A stretch of 64,000 nt of DNA from Arthrobacter sp. Leaf234 (GCF_001422665.1 NZ_LMLU01000009.1:86398-150397); one strand, 5' to 3'. Positions 9,501-17,288 are shown, counted from the first letter of the stretch. The notes: a model not told the origin generated them from the letters alone. Program-made: numbers and translations.

Positions 9501-10631
9501 TCGCTCGGTGCCGCACCGGGCAGCACGCGGCGGGAGGGAACCTCCCGCGGCCCCGGACGCGGTGGCAGGGGTGCCGGCGGCAAGGCGGACGACGGGCGGG
9601 GCACCGGGAGCACCGGTCCGCTGGGGCGCGACGACGCCCGCCACGGACCGGCGCGCACCGACGGCCGGGACGCCCGGACACCCGCATCGCGGGACGTCCC
9701 CGACGTCGCCGCGGGAGCCGTGAGGGGCGGGGTCGCCGTCGCGGAGGCCCCGGCGGTGGCGGAGCGCACCGGGGAGAAGGCCTGGGTCTTCGGCAGCATC
9801 GAGCGCGAGGTCTCGCGAACGGTCGCCGGTCACCGCATCACGGGCTTCCCGGCGCTCGTGGACGAAGGTGCCACCGTGGGTCTCCGGGTCTTCCCCACGC
9901 CGGGCGAGCAGGCCACGGTGATGCGCGCCGGGATCATCCGGCTCCTGTCCCTGCGCATCCCGAGTCCGGCGAAGTACGTGCTGGAGCACCTCAGCAACAC
10001 GGAGAAGCTCACGTTCAGCCAGAACCCGCACGGGAGTGTCGCGGAACTCATCCGTGACTGCTCGCTGGCCGCGATCGACAAGCTCGTCCCCGAGGACCTG
10101 CCCTGGACCGACGAGGCGTTCGACCGACTGTACGAGGAGGTGCGGGCCGAGCTGATCGACACGGTCTTCACCGTCACGGCCACCGTGGAGAAGATCCTCG
10201 CCAGTACGCGACGGATCCAGAAGCAGCTCAGGGGCACCACGAGCCTCGCGCTGATCACGGCCCTGAACGACATCCGCAGCCAGCTGGAGCACCTCGTGTA
10301 TCCGGGGTTCGTCGCGGCGACGGGGTATGCGCAGCTCGCGCACCTGCCGCGCTACCTCCGGGCCATCGAGGTCCGTCTGGAGAAGCTGCCCACGAACGTC
10401 CAGCGCGACGGCCTCGGCCTGGCGACGGTGCAGCGGTTGGAGGACGAGTACGACGACGCCGTGGCGTCCCTCGCGGCCGGGCGGCACCGGCCCGAGAGCC
10501 TCCGCCGCGTGCGCTGGATGACCGAGGAGCTACGCGTCAGCCTGTTCGCGCAGGACCTCGGTACCGCGTACTCCGTGTCCGAGAAGCGGATCAGGACCGC
10601 CCTCAACGAGGCGATGGCTGCCGCGCGGTAG
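6558..10631 (+). CDS. hrpA: ATP-dependent RNA helicase HrpA (DEAH box)
   Basis: 1357 residues, close to the family's ~1300. Walker A GETGSGKT spans residues 34-41, DEAH is at 131-134, motif III is SATID, and motif VI is within QASANQRSGRSGR. HA2/OB-fold and DUF3418 regions follow. It unwinds RNA in mRNA processing or ribosome rescue, as described for HrpA in other bacteria. A Gly/Arg/Asp-rich low-complexity insert lies at about residues 985-1065. A TAGACT hexamer at 6541-6546 just before the ATG suggests a very short leader. The gene stands alone and converges with the HIT gene. Confidence 0.95.
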   Translation: MALTLSYPADLPVSDRRADIMAAIAANQVTIIAGETGSGKTTQIPKMCLELGLAENGLIGHTQPRRLAARTVAERIAEELQVPLGDEVGYQVRFTGSVGRKTKIKLMTDGILLAEIQHDRMLRKYSTIIIDEAHERSLNIDFILGYLRRILPERPDLKVIITSATIDPERFAAHFAADAAVENTSPAPIIEVSGRTYPVEIRYRPLDQPPGGLDDGDGGADSELEEERDPLDAVCDAVDELSLEAPGDILVFFSGEREIRDAADALRARIQATQRLRGTEVLPLFARLSLEEQHRVFRPTGSHRRIVLATNVAETSLTVPGIKYVIDTGTARISRYSHRTKVQRLPIERVSQASANQRSGRSGRVSDGIAIRLYSEEDYASRRPFTEPEILRTSLAAVILQMAAMGVTRSPKDIAEFPFVEPPETKAINDGVALLRELGALKDDGSLSAVGRKLAQLPVDPRLGRMIVEAGARGAVKEVMVLAAALTIQDPRERPSADQPAKQQQAAEKHKRFVDENSDFTAYLNLWRYLQEKQDELSSTQFRKLCRAEFINYLRVREWQDLFQQLRQLAKPLGITLPAGPVDPVGLHEQIHVSLLSGLLSNIGLYDQRKREYAGARGTRFAVFPGSALFKKSPDWVMAAELVETSRLWARVVARIDPLWAEQVAPHLVKRTYSEPHWSRKMGSVMAYEKVTLYGVPIVPQRRINYGRIDREVARELFIRHALVEGDWKTHHTFFSRNQARLAEIEELENRLRRRDLRVDDETLFEFYDQRIGADVVSERHFDAWWKKARHESPDLLDFDPEQLLADDATELDETAFPTVWHQAGFELPLTYEFSPLTPGAHDGVTVTIPVLFLNQLDPKPFRWQIPGQRVELVTALIKSLPKQVRKNFVPAPDVARSTVAALTSDFDPAGDDLETSLELALRRLRGHIIPPGSWNWSTVPAHLLMMFRIVDADGRVLDESRDLEALRESLAPAVSRAIAQSLGAAPGSTRREGTSRGPGRGGRGAGGKADDGRGTGSTGPLGRDDARHGPARTDGRDARTPASRDVPDVAAGAVRGGVAVAEAPAVAERTGEKAWVFGSIEREVSRTVAGHRITGFPALVDEGATVGLRVFPTPGEQATVMRAGIIRLLSLRIPSPAKYVLEHLSNTEKLTFSQNPHGSVAELIRDCSLAAIDKLVPEDLPWTDEAFDRLYEEVRAELIDTVFTVTATVEKILASTRRIQKQLRGTTSLALITALNDIRSQLEHLVYPGFVAATGYAQLAHLPRYLRAIEVRLEKLPTNVQRDGLGLATVQRLEDEYDDAVASLAAGRHRPESLRRVRWMTEELRVSLFAQDLGTAYSVSEKRIRTALNEAMAAAR

Positions 10632-10636
10632 GCCCG

Positions 10637-11062
10637 TCACACGGGGACCGATTCCCCGTGACCGGCGTCGCGCAGCGCCTGGCGCAGGGTCTCGGCGTAC
10701 TGGTCCATCGCCTCCGGCTTCACGGCGAGGTCCACCTTCTTCACGTCGAAGTCCGCCGGTGACTGCGTGGGCCACACGTGGACGTGCAGGTGCGGCACCT
10801 CGTAGCCCTCGAGGAGGACGCCGACGCGCTGCGCACCGAAGGCCGACTGCTGCGCCTTCCCGATCGTCTGGGCGACCGTCATGACCTTCGCGAGCGTGTC
10901 GGTGTCGGCTTCCAGCCAGTGCTCGATCTCCTGGCGTGGCACGACCAGCGTGTGGCCGGGTGTGATGGGCGCGATCGTCAGGAAGGCGACGACGTCGTCG
11001 TCCTGCCAGACGAAGCGGCCGGGGATCTCGCCGTCGATGATCTTCGTGAAGAGCGTAGTCAT
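10637..11062 (-). CDS. HIT-family nucleotide hydrolase
   Basis: 141 residues. The ATG at 11062 has AGGAG 7 nt upstream. The N-terminus FTKIIDGEIPGRFVWQDDDVVAF and the active-site histidine triad in EVPHLHVHVWP mark it as an HIT protein of the HINT/Hit branch, which hydrolyse nucleotidyl phosphoramidates or dinucleoside polyphosphates. It is convergent with hrpA, with only 5 nt between the two stops. A bulged GTCAC..GTGAC hairpin overlaps its 3' end and could terminate both genes. Confidence 0.9.
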   Translation of the reverse strand: MTTLFTKIIDGEIPGRFVWQDDDVVAFLTIAPITPGHTLVVPRQEIEHWLEADTDTLAKVMTVAQTIGKAQQSAFGAQRVGVLLEGYEVPHLHVHVWPTQSPADFDVKKVDLAVKPEAMDQYAETLRQALRDAGHGESVPV

Positions 11063-11224
11063 GGGGACTCCTGGTGGTGCGGCGGTCGGAGCACTGCCCT
11101 GGCGCTCCGGCAGGCGGACGGGACCGCGCAGTGGCGGTGGAGCGGGGCGTCCCGGGTTCATACGGAGGACGCTACCGCGCGGTGCAGCTGCGATCCACCA
11201 CGCGGGACGCGGCACGGCCGGGGT

Positions 11225-11320
11225 CGACCGTGCCGCGGCGACTGTGCAGCGGCGACTGTGCAGCGGAGAACGTGCAGCGACGACCGTGCCGCGGCGACTG
11301 CGCTGCGGCGTCGTGTCCGG
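11225..11320 (+). repeat. Degenerate 14-nt tandem repeat block A
   Basis: Six consecutive 14-nt units plus a 12-nt partial one. Starts are 11225 (CGACCGTGCCGCGG), 11239 and 11253 (both CGACTGTGCAGCGG), 11267 (AGAACGTGCAGCGA), 11281 (CGACCGTGCCGCGG), 11295 (CGACTGCGCTGCGG) and 11309 (CGTCGTGTCCGG). The block lies in the 335-nt gap between the HIT gene and the sulfurtransferase gene, both read leftward, so it is downstream of the latter. Nothing else was recognised in this gap. Confidence 0.85.
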
Positions 11321-11397
11321 TACGCCTCCACGACACAGGAGTGGACGGGCGGGACGAGTGTCGCCGTCGGCACCCGCCCCGCCCGGTCCGCCCGCGG

Positions 11398-12225
11398 TCA
11401 GGCGCCCGTGGCGACCGGGAGCCCCTCCGTGGTCGACCACTGCGACCACGAGCCGGGGAACAGTGCGGCGTCGATGCCCGCGATCTCGAGCGCGGCGATC
11501 TGGTGGGCGGCGGTGATCCCCGATCCGCAGTAGACGGCGACCCTCCCCCGGTCGGCGCCCAGGGCGTCGAAACGGCGGCGGAGCTCCGCTGCCGGCCGGA
11601 AGCGCCGGTCCTCCCCGAGGTTCTCGGTGGTCGGAGCGCTGATGGCACCCGGGATGTGGCCCGCCCGGGGATCGACCGGTTCCAGCTCGCCCCGGAAGCG
11701 TTCCGCGGCGCGGGCATCGAGGAGCACGTCGACCAGCGCCGCATCCACGAGGTCCGGCACGTCGACCACCGGCATCCGCCCGGTGGAGAGGTGCACGTTC
11801 CCCACGCAGTGGCGCTCCTCCCCGCCCTCGACGTCGAACCCGGCGGCACGCCAGGCGGTCAGACCGCCGTCGAGCAGGCTGACGGAGGTGAAGCCCGCGT
11901 CCCGCAGGAGCCACCACAGCCGGGCCGCCGCGAGGTTCCCGGACGCGTCGTAGGCGACCACGGTGTCGCCGTCGTTGAGTCCCCACTGGCGTGCAGCTTC
12001 CTGGAGCGCGTCGGCATCCGGGAGCGGATGGCGGCCGAGGCCGGGCCCGCCGGGTGCGCACAGCTGCGTCTCCAGGTCCACGAACACGGCACCGGGTATG
12101 TGGGCTGCGCGGTAGTGCTCGTGTCCGTGGGGGTCACCCAGGGACCAGCGCACATCGAGCAGGATCGTCTGCGCACCGGAGGTCATCCGGGCCTGCAGGT
12201 CCTGCACATCCATCAGAGTCTTCAT
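11398..12225 (-). CDS. sseA: 3-mercaptopyruvate/thiosulfate sulfurtransferase (two rhodanese domains)
   Basis: 275 residues. The ATG at 12225 has GGAGAT just upstream. It has two rhodanese domains: an inactive N-terminal one (about 10-130, with YDASGNLAAARLWWLL in place of a Cys loop) and a C-terminal one with catalytic Cys233 in the loop CGSGITAAH. That loop fits the SseA-type sulfurtransferases that move sulfane sulfur from mercaptopyruvate or thiosulfate to cyanide or thiols. It is divergent from the cysteine-synthase-family gene across 150 nt, which suggests linked cysteine catabolism. The exact donor is not certain. Confidence 0.87.
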   Translation of the reverse strand: MKTLMDVQDLQARMTSGAQTILLDVRWSLGDPHGHEHYRAAHIPGAVFVDLETQLCAPGGPGLGRHPLPDADALQEAARQWGLNDGDTVVAYDASGNLAAARLWWLLRDAGFTSVSLLDGGLTAWRAAGFDVEGGEERHCVGNVHLSTGRMPVVDVPDLVDAALVDVLLDARAAERFRGELEPVDPRAGHIPGAISAPTTENLGEDRRFRPAAELRRRFDALGADRGRVAVYCGSGITAAHQIAALEIAGIDAALFPGSWSQWSTTEGLPVATGA

Positions 12226-12363
12226 CGAGATCTCCTGTCGGGACGGGCGACCGGACCTGCGGTGGTCACCGCGGCCGGTCCTGATGCAGGCCAGTCCACC
12301 ACACCGCCGTCCCCGCTCCAAGAAGCCCACGCCGGACCTGCAGGACGGCCCTGGCACGGCTTG

Positions 12364-12369
12364 TAGGCT
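12364..12369 (+). promoter_or_regulatory. Putative -10 element of a leaderless transcript
   Basis: TAGGCT ends 6 nt before the ATG at 12376, which places the expected transcription start at the start codon. No Shine-Dalgarno sequence is visible. Confidence 0.45.
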
Positions 12370-12375
12370 GGCATC

Positions 12376-13464
12376 ATGCCCAGGTTCAGCGCCGCCGACA
12401 GATCGTGGTCCGACGACGCCGTGCGCCGCATCGAGGCGGACGGCAACCGCTCCGCGGACACGCACCTGTTCGCCGTCCCCCTCCCCGAGGAATGGGGCGT
12501 CCAGGTCTACCTCAAGGACGAGTCGACGCACCGCACGGGCAGCCTCAAGCACCGCCTCGCCCGGTCCCTGTTCCTGTTCGGCCTGGTCAACGGCTGGATC
12601 ACGGAGGGGACCACCATCGTGGAGGCTTCCAGCGGCTCCACCGCCGTCTCCGAGGCCTACTTCGCGCAGCTCCTCGGCCTCCCGTTCGTCGCCGTGATGA
12701 CGGCGACCACGAGCCGCGAGAAGATCGCCCTGATCGAGCAGTACGGCGGCACCTGCCGGTTCGTCGAGCACGCCTCCGACGTCTACGCCGTCGCCGAGAC
12801 GGTCGCCCGCGAGACGGGCGGACACTACATGGACCAGTTCACCTATGCGGAGCGTGCCACCGACTGGCGGGGGAACAACAACATCGCCGAGTCCATCTTC
12901 GACCAGCTCTCCCTCGAACCGCACCCGCTGCCCGCGTGGATCGTGGTGGGAGCGGGCACGGGCGGAACGAGCGCCACGATCGGGCGATACCTGCGCTACC
13001 ATCGCCACCCCACGCGGCTGGCCGTCGTCGATCCCGAGGGGTCGGCCTTCTACCCGGCGTGGGCGCACCCGGGATCGACGCCCGGCGGCCGTCCGTCACG
13101 CATCGAGGGGATCGGCAGGCCCCGTCCGGAACCGAGCTTCGTCCCCTCCGTGATCGACGCGATGATCCAGGTACCGGATGCGGCCTCCGTCGCCGCGGCC
13201 CGCCACCTGCGGGCGCTCACCGGCCTGCACGCCGGACCGTCCACCGGGACGAATCTCTGGGGAGTCTGGCAACTCGTGGCCGACCTCGCGGCCGACGGAC
13301 GGACCGGGAGCATCGTGTCCCTGATGTGCGACTCCGGCGACCGGTACACGGCGACGTACGACGACGACGCCTGGCTCAGGCGCAAGGGCCTGGACCCCGC
13401 GGAACCAGCGGCCGTGCTGGAATCGTTCTTCGCCACCGGCCGATGGCCGCACGACGCGTCCTGA
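12376..13464 (+). CDS. PLP-dependent cysteine synthase-family enzyme, Cds1-like cysteine desulfhydrase
   Basis: 362 residues. The fold-type II PLP lysine is K58 in [11 protein letters not shown]; the phosphate-binding [14 protein letters not shown] loop and [14 protein letters not shown] (substrate loop) are clear. The [11 protein letters not shown] context resembles the mycobacterial L-cysteine desulfhydrase Cds1, which makes H2S, pyruvate and ammonia from cysteine, rather than CysK/CysM. Adjacency to a sulfurtransferase supports cysteine breakdown. Assignment to Cds1 rests on motif memory; a cysteine synthase or another beta-eliminating activity remains possible. Confidence 0.8.
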   Translation: MPRFSAADRSWSDDAVRRIEADGNRSADTHLFAVPLPEEWGVQVYLKDESTHRTGSLKHRLARSLFLFGLVNGWITEGTTIVEASSGSTAVSEAYFAQLLGLPFVAVMTATTSREKIALIEQYGGTCRFVEHASDVYAVAETVARETGGHYMDQFTYAERATDWRGNNNIAESIFDQLSLEPHPLPAWIVVGAGTGGTSATIGRYLRYHRHPTRLAVVDPEGSAFYPAWAHPGSTPGGRPSRIEGIGRPRPEPSFVPSVIDAMIQVPDAASVAAARHLRALTGLHAGPSTGTNLWGVWQLVADLAADGRTGSIVSLMCDSGDRYTATYDDDAWLRRKGLDPAEPAAVLESFFATGRWPHDAS

Positions 13465-13488
13465 GGGACACGCAGCGGCCTGCGTCCG

Positions 13489-14148
13489 TCAGACCTCGAC
13501 GCTCTCCCGCACGTCGAGGTGGCGGAACTCGGTGCCGTAGGGCGCCCCCAGCCGGGTGACCTGGCCCTCGACCGTGCCGAGGCCGGCCTCGTTGAGGAGT
13601 CCGTCATGGATCTGGTAGGCACGCGCCGCCCGCACGGAGGTCACGAAGTCCACCACCTCGGACAGCTTCGACCAGGGCGCATGCACCGGGACCAGGAGCG
13701 TCTGCACCCCGATGCCGTCGGGGACGATCAGCGAGTCGCCCGGATGGTAGACGGATCCGCCGATCAGGTAGCCGACATTGGCGATCATCGGGATGACGGG
13801 GTGGATCAGCGCGTGCTGCCCCCCGTAGGTCCTGACGGGGACGCCGGCCGCAGTGAACTCCTCGCCACCGCCCACGGCGTGGACGCGCTCCTCCGAGCCC
13901 TCCCCCAGTGCCGCGACCACCGCGTCCGCCGCCGGCTGCGGCGCCCAGAGCTCGATCCCCTGGTCGGCCTGCAGGACCGCCACCACGCGGTCCAGCGCGA
14001 TGTGGTCGGGATGCTCGTGGGTGATCAGCACAGCGGTGGCACCCTGCAGAGCCTCCTCGACCTCCGAGAAGGTGCCGGGGTCGACGACGAGGACGGCGCC
14101 GTCCTGCTCGAACCGGACGCACGAGTGGGAGTACTTGGTGAGCTTCAT
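13489..14148 (-). CDS. MBL-fold metal-dependent hydrolase (UlaG-like)
   Basis: 219 residues. The N-terminus MKLTKYSHSCVRFEQDG and the metal motif THEHPDH (about residues 43-49), a later VYHPGDS and a terminal QIHDG histidine define a compact metallo-beta-lactamase fold of the UlaG/YtnP type. The substrate is unknown. It is convergent with the Cds1-like gene and divergent from zur, separated by 79 nt. An imperfect hairpin at about 13463-13493 lies between the two convergent genes. Confidence 0.85.
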   Translation of the reverse strand: MKLTKYSHSCVRFEQDGAVLVVDPGTFSEVEEALQGATAVLITHEHPDHIALDRVVAVLQADQGIELWAPQPAADAVVAALGEGSEERVHAVGGGEEFTAAGVPVRTYGGQHALIHPVIPMIANVGYLIGGSVYHPGDSLIVPDGIGVQTLLVPVHAPWSKLSEVVDFVTSVRAARAYQIHDGLLNEAGLGTVEGQVTRLGAPYGTEFRHLDVRESVEV

Positions 14149-14227
14149 GGCCTCAGACTACTCGCGCCCACGCTGATAATCTTGACTCTGGTCCAGGGCA
14201 CCCGAGTGCCCGCGGGAAAGGGAGGAC

Positions 14228-14755
14228 ATGACGCCCGAGGCGACATCCGCGGCAGCGCGGAAGGCTGCTCACGAGCAGGGACCGCGCACGGCGCGGAACA
14301 CCGGGACGGGCACGGGACCGGATGCCGAAGCTGCTCCGACCGGCCGCAAGGCCCCCGAGCAACGGGTGACGCGCCAGCGGCGCGCCGTGAGCGCTGCACT
14401 GGACGAGCTCGACGACTTCCTGAGCACGCAGGAGCTCCACCGGCTCCTGCACGACCGCGGCGAGTCGGTCTCCCTGGCCACCACCTACCGGATCCTCCAG
14501 TCCATGGCCGACGACGGCGTGGTGGACGTCCTGCGGAACGGTGACAACGAAGCGGTGTACCGGCGCTGCGCCGTCGAGCACCACCACCACCACCTGCTCT
14601 GCAGGAACTGCGGCAGGACCGTCGAGATCGAAGCCCCTGCCGTCGAGCAGTGGGCCACACGGGTCGCGGCCGAGCACGGCTTCACCGATGCCGCCCACAC
14701 GGTGGAGATCTACGGACTCTGCCCCGAGTGCACTGCTGCGGCAGCCGCGTCCTGA
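14228..14755 (+). CDS. zur: Fur-family zinc uptake regulator Zur (FurB)
   Basis: 175 residues; the ATG follows GGGAGGAC. The Fur winged helix (about 45-110, RVTRQRRAVSAAL, SLATTYRILQSMADDGVVD) is followed by a metal-binding C-terminal half with five consecutive histidines and two CxxC knuckles (CRNC and CPEC) for structural zinc. A ~40-residue Ala/Thr/Gly-rich N-terminal extension is probably disordered. The zinc importer znuABC lies 1.6 kb downstream, supporting Zur over other Fur subfamilies; the proof would be operator binding. Confidence 0.88.
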   Translation: MTPEATSAAARKAAHEQGPRTARNTGTGTGPDAEAAPTGRKAPEQRVTRQRRAVSAALDELDDFLSTQELHRLLHDRGESVSLATTYRILQSMADDGVVDVLRNGDNEAVYRRCAVEHHHHHLLCRNCGRTVEIEAPAVEQWATRVAAEHGFTDAAHTVEIYGLCPECTAAAAAS

Positions 14756-14886
14756 GGCCCTGCGGACCGCGGGTCGGGACACTCCGGAGCTCCTCGGCGA
14801 CCATGCTCCACGCAGGAGAGAGGGCTGGTTGCCGGTCGGCGGCCCGGTCCGGGCCGCCGCGTTCGAGGTATGCGAGAGTAGGAATC

Positions 14887-15156
14887 ATGACGGCGCCCGA
14901 CAAGCATCACGACATCAGTGCCACCCGACACAGCCGGGGCGCGGCCCGACTCCCGCGGATGAGGACCGGACTGATGCATCTGCTGTCCTGGCTGGTTCTC
15001 GCGACGGTGTTCTTCGCCGTCCTAGCGGGCCCTACCGATCTGTCGGCACCTGCGGTGGTCCTCGTCGCGGCCGGCCTGGCCACCCTCGTGGTCGTCGTCG
15101 CCGCATATCTCCGGCGCAGGCCGACCCGCGGGGACGTCGACGTCACCGGCCTCTGA
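14887..15156 (+). CDS. Small two-helix membrane protein
   Basis: 89 residues. The ATG at 14887 has AGGAA 4-8 nt upstream. A basic N-terminus (RHSRGAARLPRMRTG) precedes two membrane segments, HLLSWLVLATVFFAVLAG and APAVVLVAAGLATLVVVVAAYL, then a short RRRPTRGDVDVTGL tail. No family was recognised. It lies between zur and the first MarR gene with no overlap, so co-transcription is uncertain. Confidence 0.55.
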   Translation: MTAPDKHHDISATRHSRGAARLPRMRTGLMHLLSWLVLATVFFAVLAGPTDLSAPAVVLVAAGLATLVVVVAAYLRRRPTRGDVDVTGL

Positions 15157-15222
15157 TGCGGTCCGCCCTGCTGCGTCTACCGCGGCGGAGATCTTCCCGC
15201 TGACCGTGTCGGCACCGTCGAT

Positions 15223-15228
15223 TATCCT
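15223..15228 (+). promoter_or_regulatory. Putative -10 element before first MarR gene
   Basis: TATCCT ends 6 nt before the GTG at 15235. No ribosome-binding site is visible, consistent with leaderless initiation at that GTG. Confidence 0.4.
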
Positions 15229-15234
15229 TGAACG

Positions 15235-15789
15235 GTGATGTCCTCCGGCAGCTCCGGCCCCAGCGGCGACCGCCCGCAGTCCCCCGCACCCGGCGATCCT
15301 GCCGACGCAGGTGCCCTCGCGGACCTGATCGAGGCCGTCCGCCGATACCGCGACGCCGAGGGGTCCATGCGCGGAACGAGCAGGGATTCGATGCATCTCG
15401 GGAAGACGGACATGACGGCCCTCCGCCTGATGCTCCGGGCCGGCCGGACCGGCACACCGCTCAGCGCAGCGGCGCTGGCCCGGCAGCTCGAGATCTCCTC
15501 GGCCGCCACCACGGTCCTCGTCGACCGGCTCGAGAAGAGCGGCCACGCCGAACGCCGGCGCAGCGCCACCGATCGGCGGGCCATCGAGATCTGGCCGACA
15601 GCCACCACCGACGACGAGGTACGGTCCACGATGGGCGTCCTCCACGAACGGATGATGGGTGTCGCCGCTGCTCTCCCTGCCCGGGACTGCGCCACGATCC
15701 ACCGGTTCCTCCTCCAGCTCGGCGCCGCCATGTCCGGCATGACCGCGGCGGACGGTGCCGTGCAGGCTCTCCCCCGTCAGAACGCCTGA
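15235..15789 (+). CDS. MarR-family transcriptional regulator (first of tandem pair)
   Basis: 184 residues from GTG 15235, directly followed by an ATG at 15238. I prefer the GTG because it sits exactly 6 nt after a -10-like TATCCT. The winged helix spans about residues 70-125: LARQLEISSAATTVLVDRLEKSGHAERRR then TDRRAIEIWPT (recognition helix and wing). The next gene is a paralogue of the same layout. No divergent target is adjacent, so the ligand and regulon are unknown. Confidence 0.85.
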   Translation: MMSSGSSGPSGDRPQSPAPGDPADAGALADLIEAVRRYRDAEGSMRGTSRDSMHLGKTDMTALRLMLRAGRTGTPLSAAALARQLEISSAATTVLVDRLEKSGHAERRRSATDRRAIEIWPTATTDDEVRSTMGVLHERMMGVAAALPARDCATIHRFLLQLGAAMSGMTAADGAVQALPRQNA

Positions 15790-15850
15790 CCGTCGAACCG
15801 ACCGCTGGAGGTCCCGGGACCTCCCTAGAGAGATTGACTACTAGATGGTC

Positions 15851-15856
15851 TAAACT
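15851..15856 (+). promoter_or_regulatory. Putative -10 element and dyad before second MarR gene
   Basis: TAAACT ends 6 nt before the ATG at 15863, again with no Shine-Dalgarno. Immediately upstream is an imperfect dyad, GAC-TA..TG-GTC, at about 15836-15850 which could be a MarR operator; arm identity is modest. Confidence 0.4.
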
Positions 15857-15862
15857 GTCACC

Positions 15863-16402
15863 ATGAAACCTTCGGACGCACGGCAGGGAGCAGGATACTG
15901 GTACCCGCCGTCAGGAGAAGGGACTACCGCAGAGGCAGCCACGGGCGTCGACGTCCTGAACGCGCTGCGCGCCTACCGGAACGTGGAGAGCGGCCTCCGG
16001 CGACGCCTCAGCCAGCGGCTCAGCATCAACGAGACGGACCTCGGAGCCCTGCGCTACCTGCTCTCCGTCTGGCATCGGGACCAGGGTGCGAGCCCCAAGG
16101 ATCTCGCTCTCGCGCTGGGGATCTCGAGTGCGTCCACCACGCTCGTGATCGACAGGCTCGAGAAGGCCGGTTTCATCCGTCGTCGCCGGCATCCGGTCGA
16201 TCGACGTGCCGTGATCCTCGAGCCCGGTGAGCGTGCCACCGACGAGTTCCGCTCGGCGTTCGACATCGAGAAGCAGGGCGTGCTGGCAGCAGCGGACGGA
16301 CTGACCAGCGAGGAGACCGAGACGGTCACCCGTTTCCTCCGCAGCATGGAGCAGGCGATCGCGGACGCCGTCAGCCAGCCGGAGCGCTCGCAGGACGCCT
16401 GA
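15863..16402 (+). CDS. MarR-family transcriptional regulator (second of tandem pair)
   Basis: 179 residues. The core (about 30-150) aligns with the upstream MarR protein: LALALGISSASTTLVIDRLEKAGFIRRRR and VDRRAVILEP match the equivalent helix and wing. The preceding gene ends 73 nt upstream. Its 3' end overlaps the 3' end of the convergent znuB gene by 32 nt, an arrangement that would give antisense ends. It is probably an autoregulated repressor; the target is unknown. Confidence 0.85.
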   Translation: MKPSDARQGAGYWYPPSGEGTTAEAATGVDVLNALRAYRNVESGLRRRLSQRLSINETDLGALRYLLSVWHRDQGASPKDLALALGISSASTTLVIDRLEKAGFIRRRRHPVDRRAVILEPGERATDEFRSAFDIEKQGVLAAADGLTSEETETVTRFLRSMEQAIADAVSQPERSQDA

Positions 16403-17288
16403 CACCCCGGCCCGGCTCCGCACCCGCCGTGCCCCGACGTGATCCCCGCCGCGACCTCCTCGACGAGATGACACGGCATGCGAGGTAGATGGCGAACGAG
16501 ATCGTCGTGACGTACGGGCTGATGGGGATGCGTCCGCCCAGGGCGAGGAGGATTCCGCCCACCACCGAGACGCAGGCGAAGCTCACGCTGAGGAGCACGA
16601 CCAGGCCGGGGGCCGAGGTGACCTTGAGGGCGGCGGCCGCAGGCGTGATGAGCAGGGCCAGCACCAGGAGCGCCCCGACCACCTGGATGGAGAGGGCCAC
16701 CGAGACCCCGAGCAGCACCATGAAGAGGATCGACAGCCCGCGGACGGGTACACCGCGTGCCTCCGCGAGATCCGCGTCGGCACTGGCGAAGGTCAGGGGA
16801 CGCCAGATCGCGGCCAGCGCGAGCATCACGACGACGGCGCATCCGACCAGGAGGTTCAGCTGCACGTCGTCGACGGAGACGATCTGCCCGGTCAGCAGTC
16901 CGAACTTGTTGGCCGCCCTCCCCTCGTAGAGCGCGAGGAAGAGGATGCCGAGCCCCAGACCGAACGGCATGACGACGCCGATGATCGAATTGCGGTCGCG
17001 CGCCCGGATGCCCATCAGTCCCAGGGTGAGGGCGGCGAGGACGGACCCGACGAGGGAACCCGCCACCACGTTCGCCCCGACCAGCAGGGCGAAGGCGGCG
17101 CCGGCGAAGGACAGTTCGGCGATCCCGTGCACGGCGAACGCGAGGTCGCGCATCATCACGAAGGTGCCGATGAGTCCGCCGAGCAGTCCCAGCACGGCTC
17201 CCGCGATCAGTGAGTTCCTGACGAGTGGGAGGAGCTGGGCGTAGTTGTCGAAGGTGAAGACGGCGCTGATGACGTCCTGGAGATCCAT
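16371..17288 (-). CDS. znuB: Zinc ABC transporter permease ZnuB
   Basis: 305 residues with about eight membrane segments (for example AGAVLGLLGGLIGTFVMM, VVVMLALAAIW, VGALLVLALLITPAAAAL). The HGIAELSFAGAAFALL and RGVPVRGLSILFMVLLG segments match the ABC-3 family of metal permeases. The C-terminal ~30 residues are Arg/Ser/Pro-rich and probably cytoplasmic. It is last in znuA-znuC-znuB, 3 nt after znuC, and overlaps the convergent MarR gene at its 3' end. Zinc specificity is inferred from the His-rich binding protein and nearby zur. Confidence 0.9.
   Translation of the reverse strand: MDLQDVISAVFTFDNYAQLLPLVRNSLIAGAVLGLLGGLIGTFVMMRDLAFAVHGIAELSFAGAAFALLVGANVVAGSLVGSVLAALTLGLMGIRARDRNSIIGVVMPFGLGLGILFLALYEGRAANKFGLLTGQIVSVDDVQLNLLVGCAVVVMLALAAIWRPLTFASADADLAEARGVPVRGLSILFMVLLGVSVALSIQVVGALLVLALLITPAAAALKVTSAPGLVVLLSVSFACVSVVGGILLALGGRIPISPYVTTISFAIYLACRVISSRRSRRGSRRGTAGAEPGRGVRRPASAPAG

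Noticed and set aside
6540..10487. Long open frame opposite hrpA (minus strand)
   Set aside because: It is the antisense shadow of a clear DEAH helicase; composition is the mirror of GC-rich codons and no domain is seen.
10639..10662. Bulged hairpin between hrpA and the HIT gene as a terminator
   Set aside because: It overlaps coding sequence, has a bulge and no T-run; listed only as a possibility in the HIT entry.
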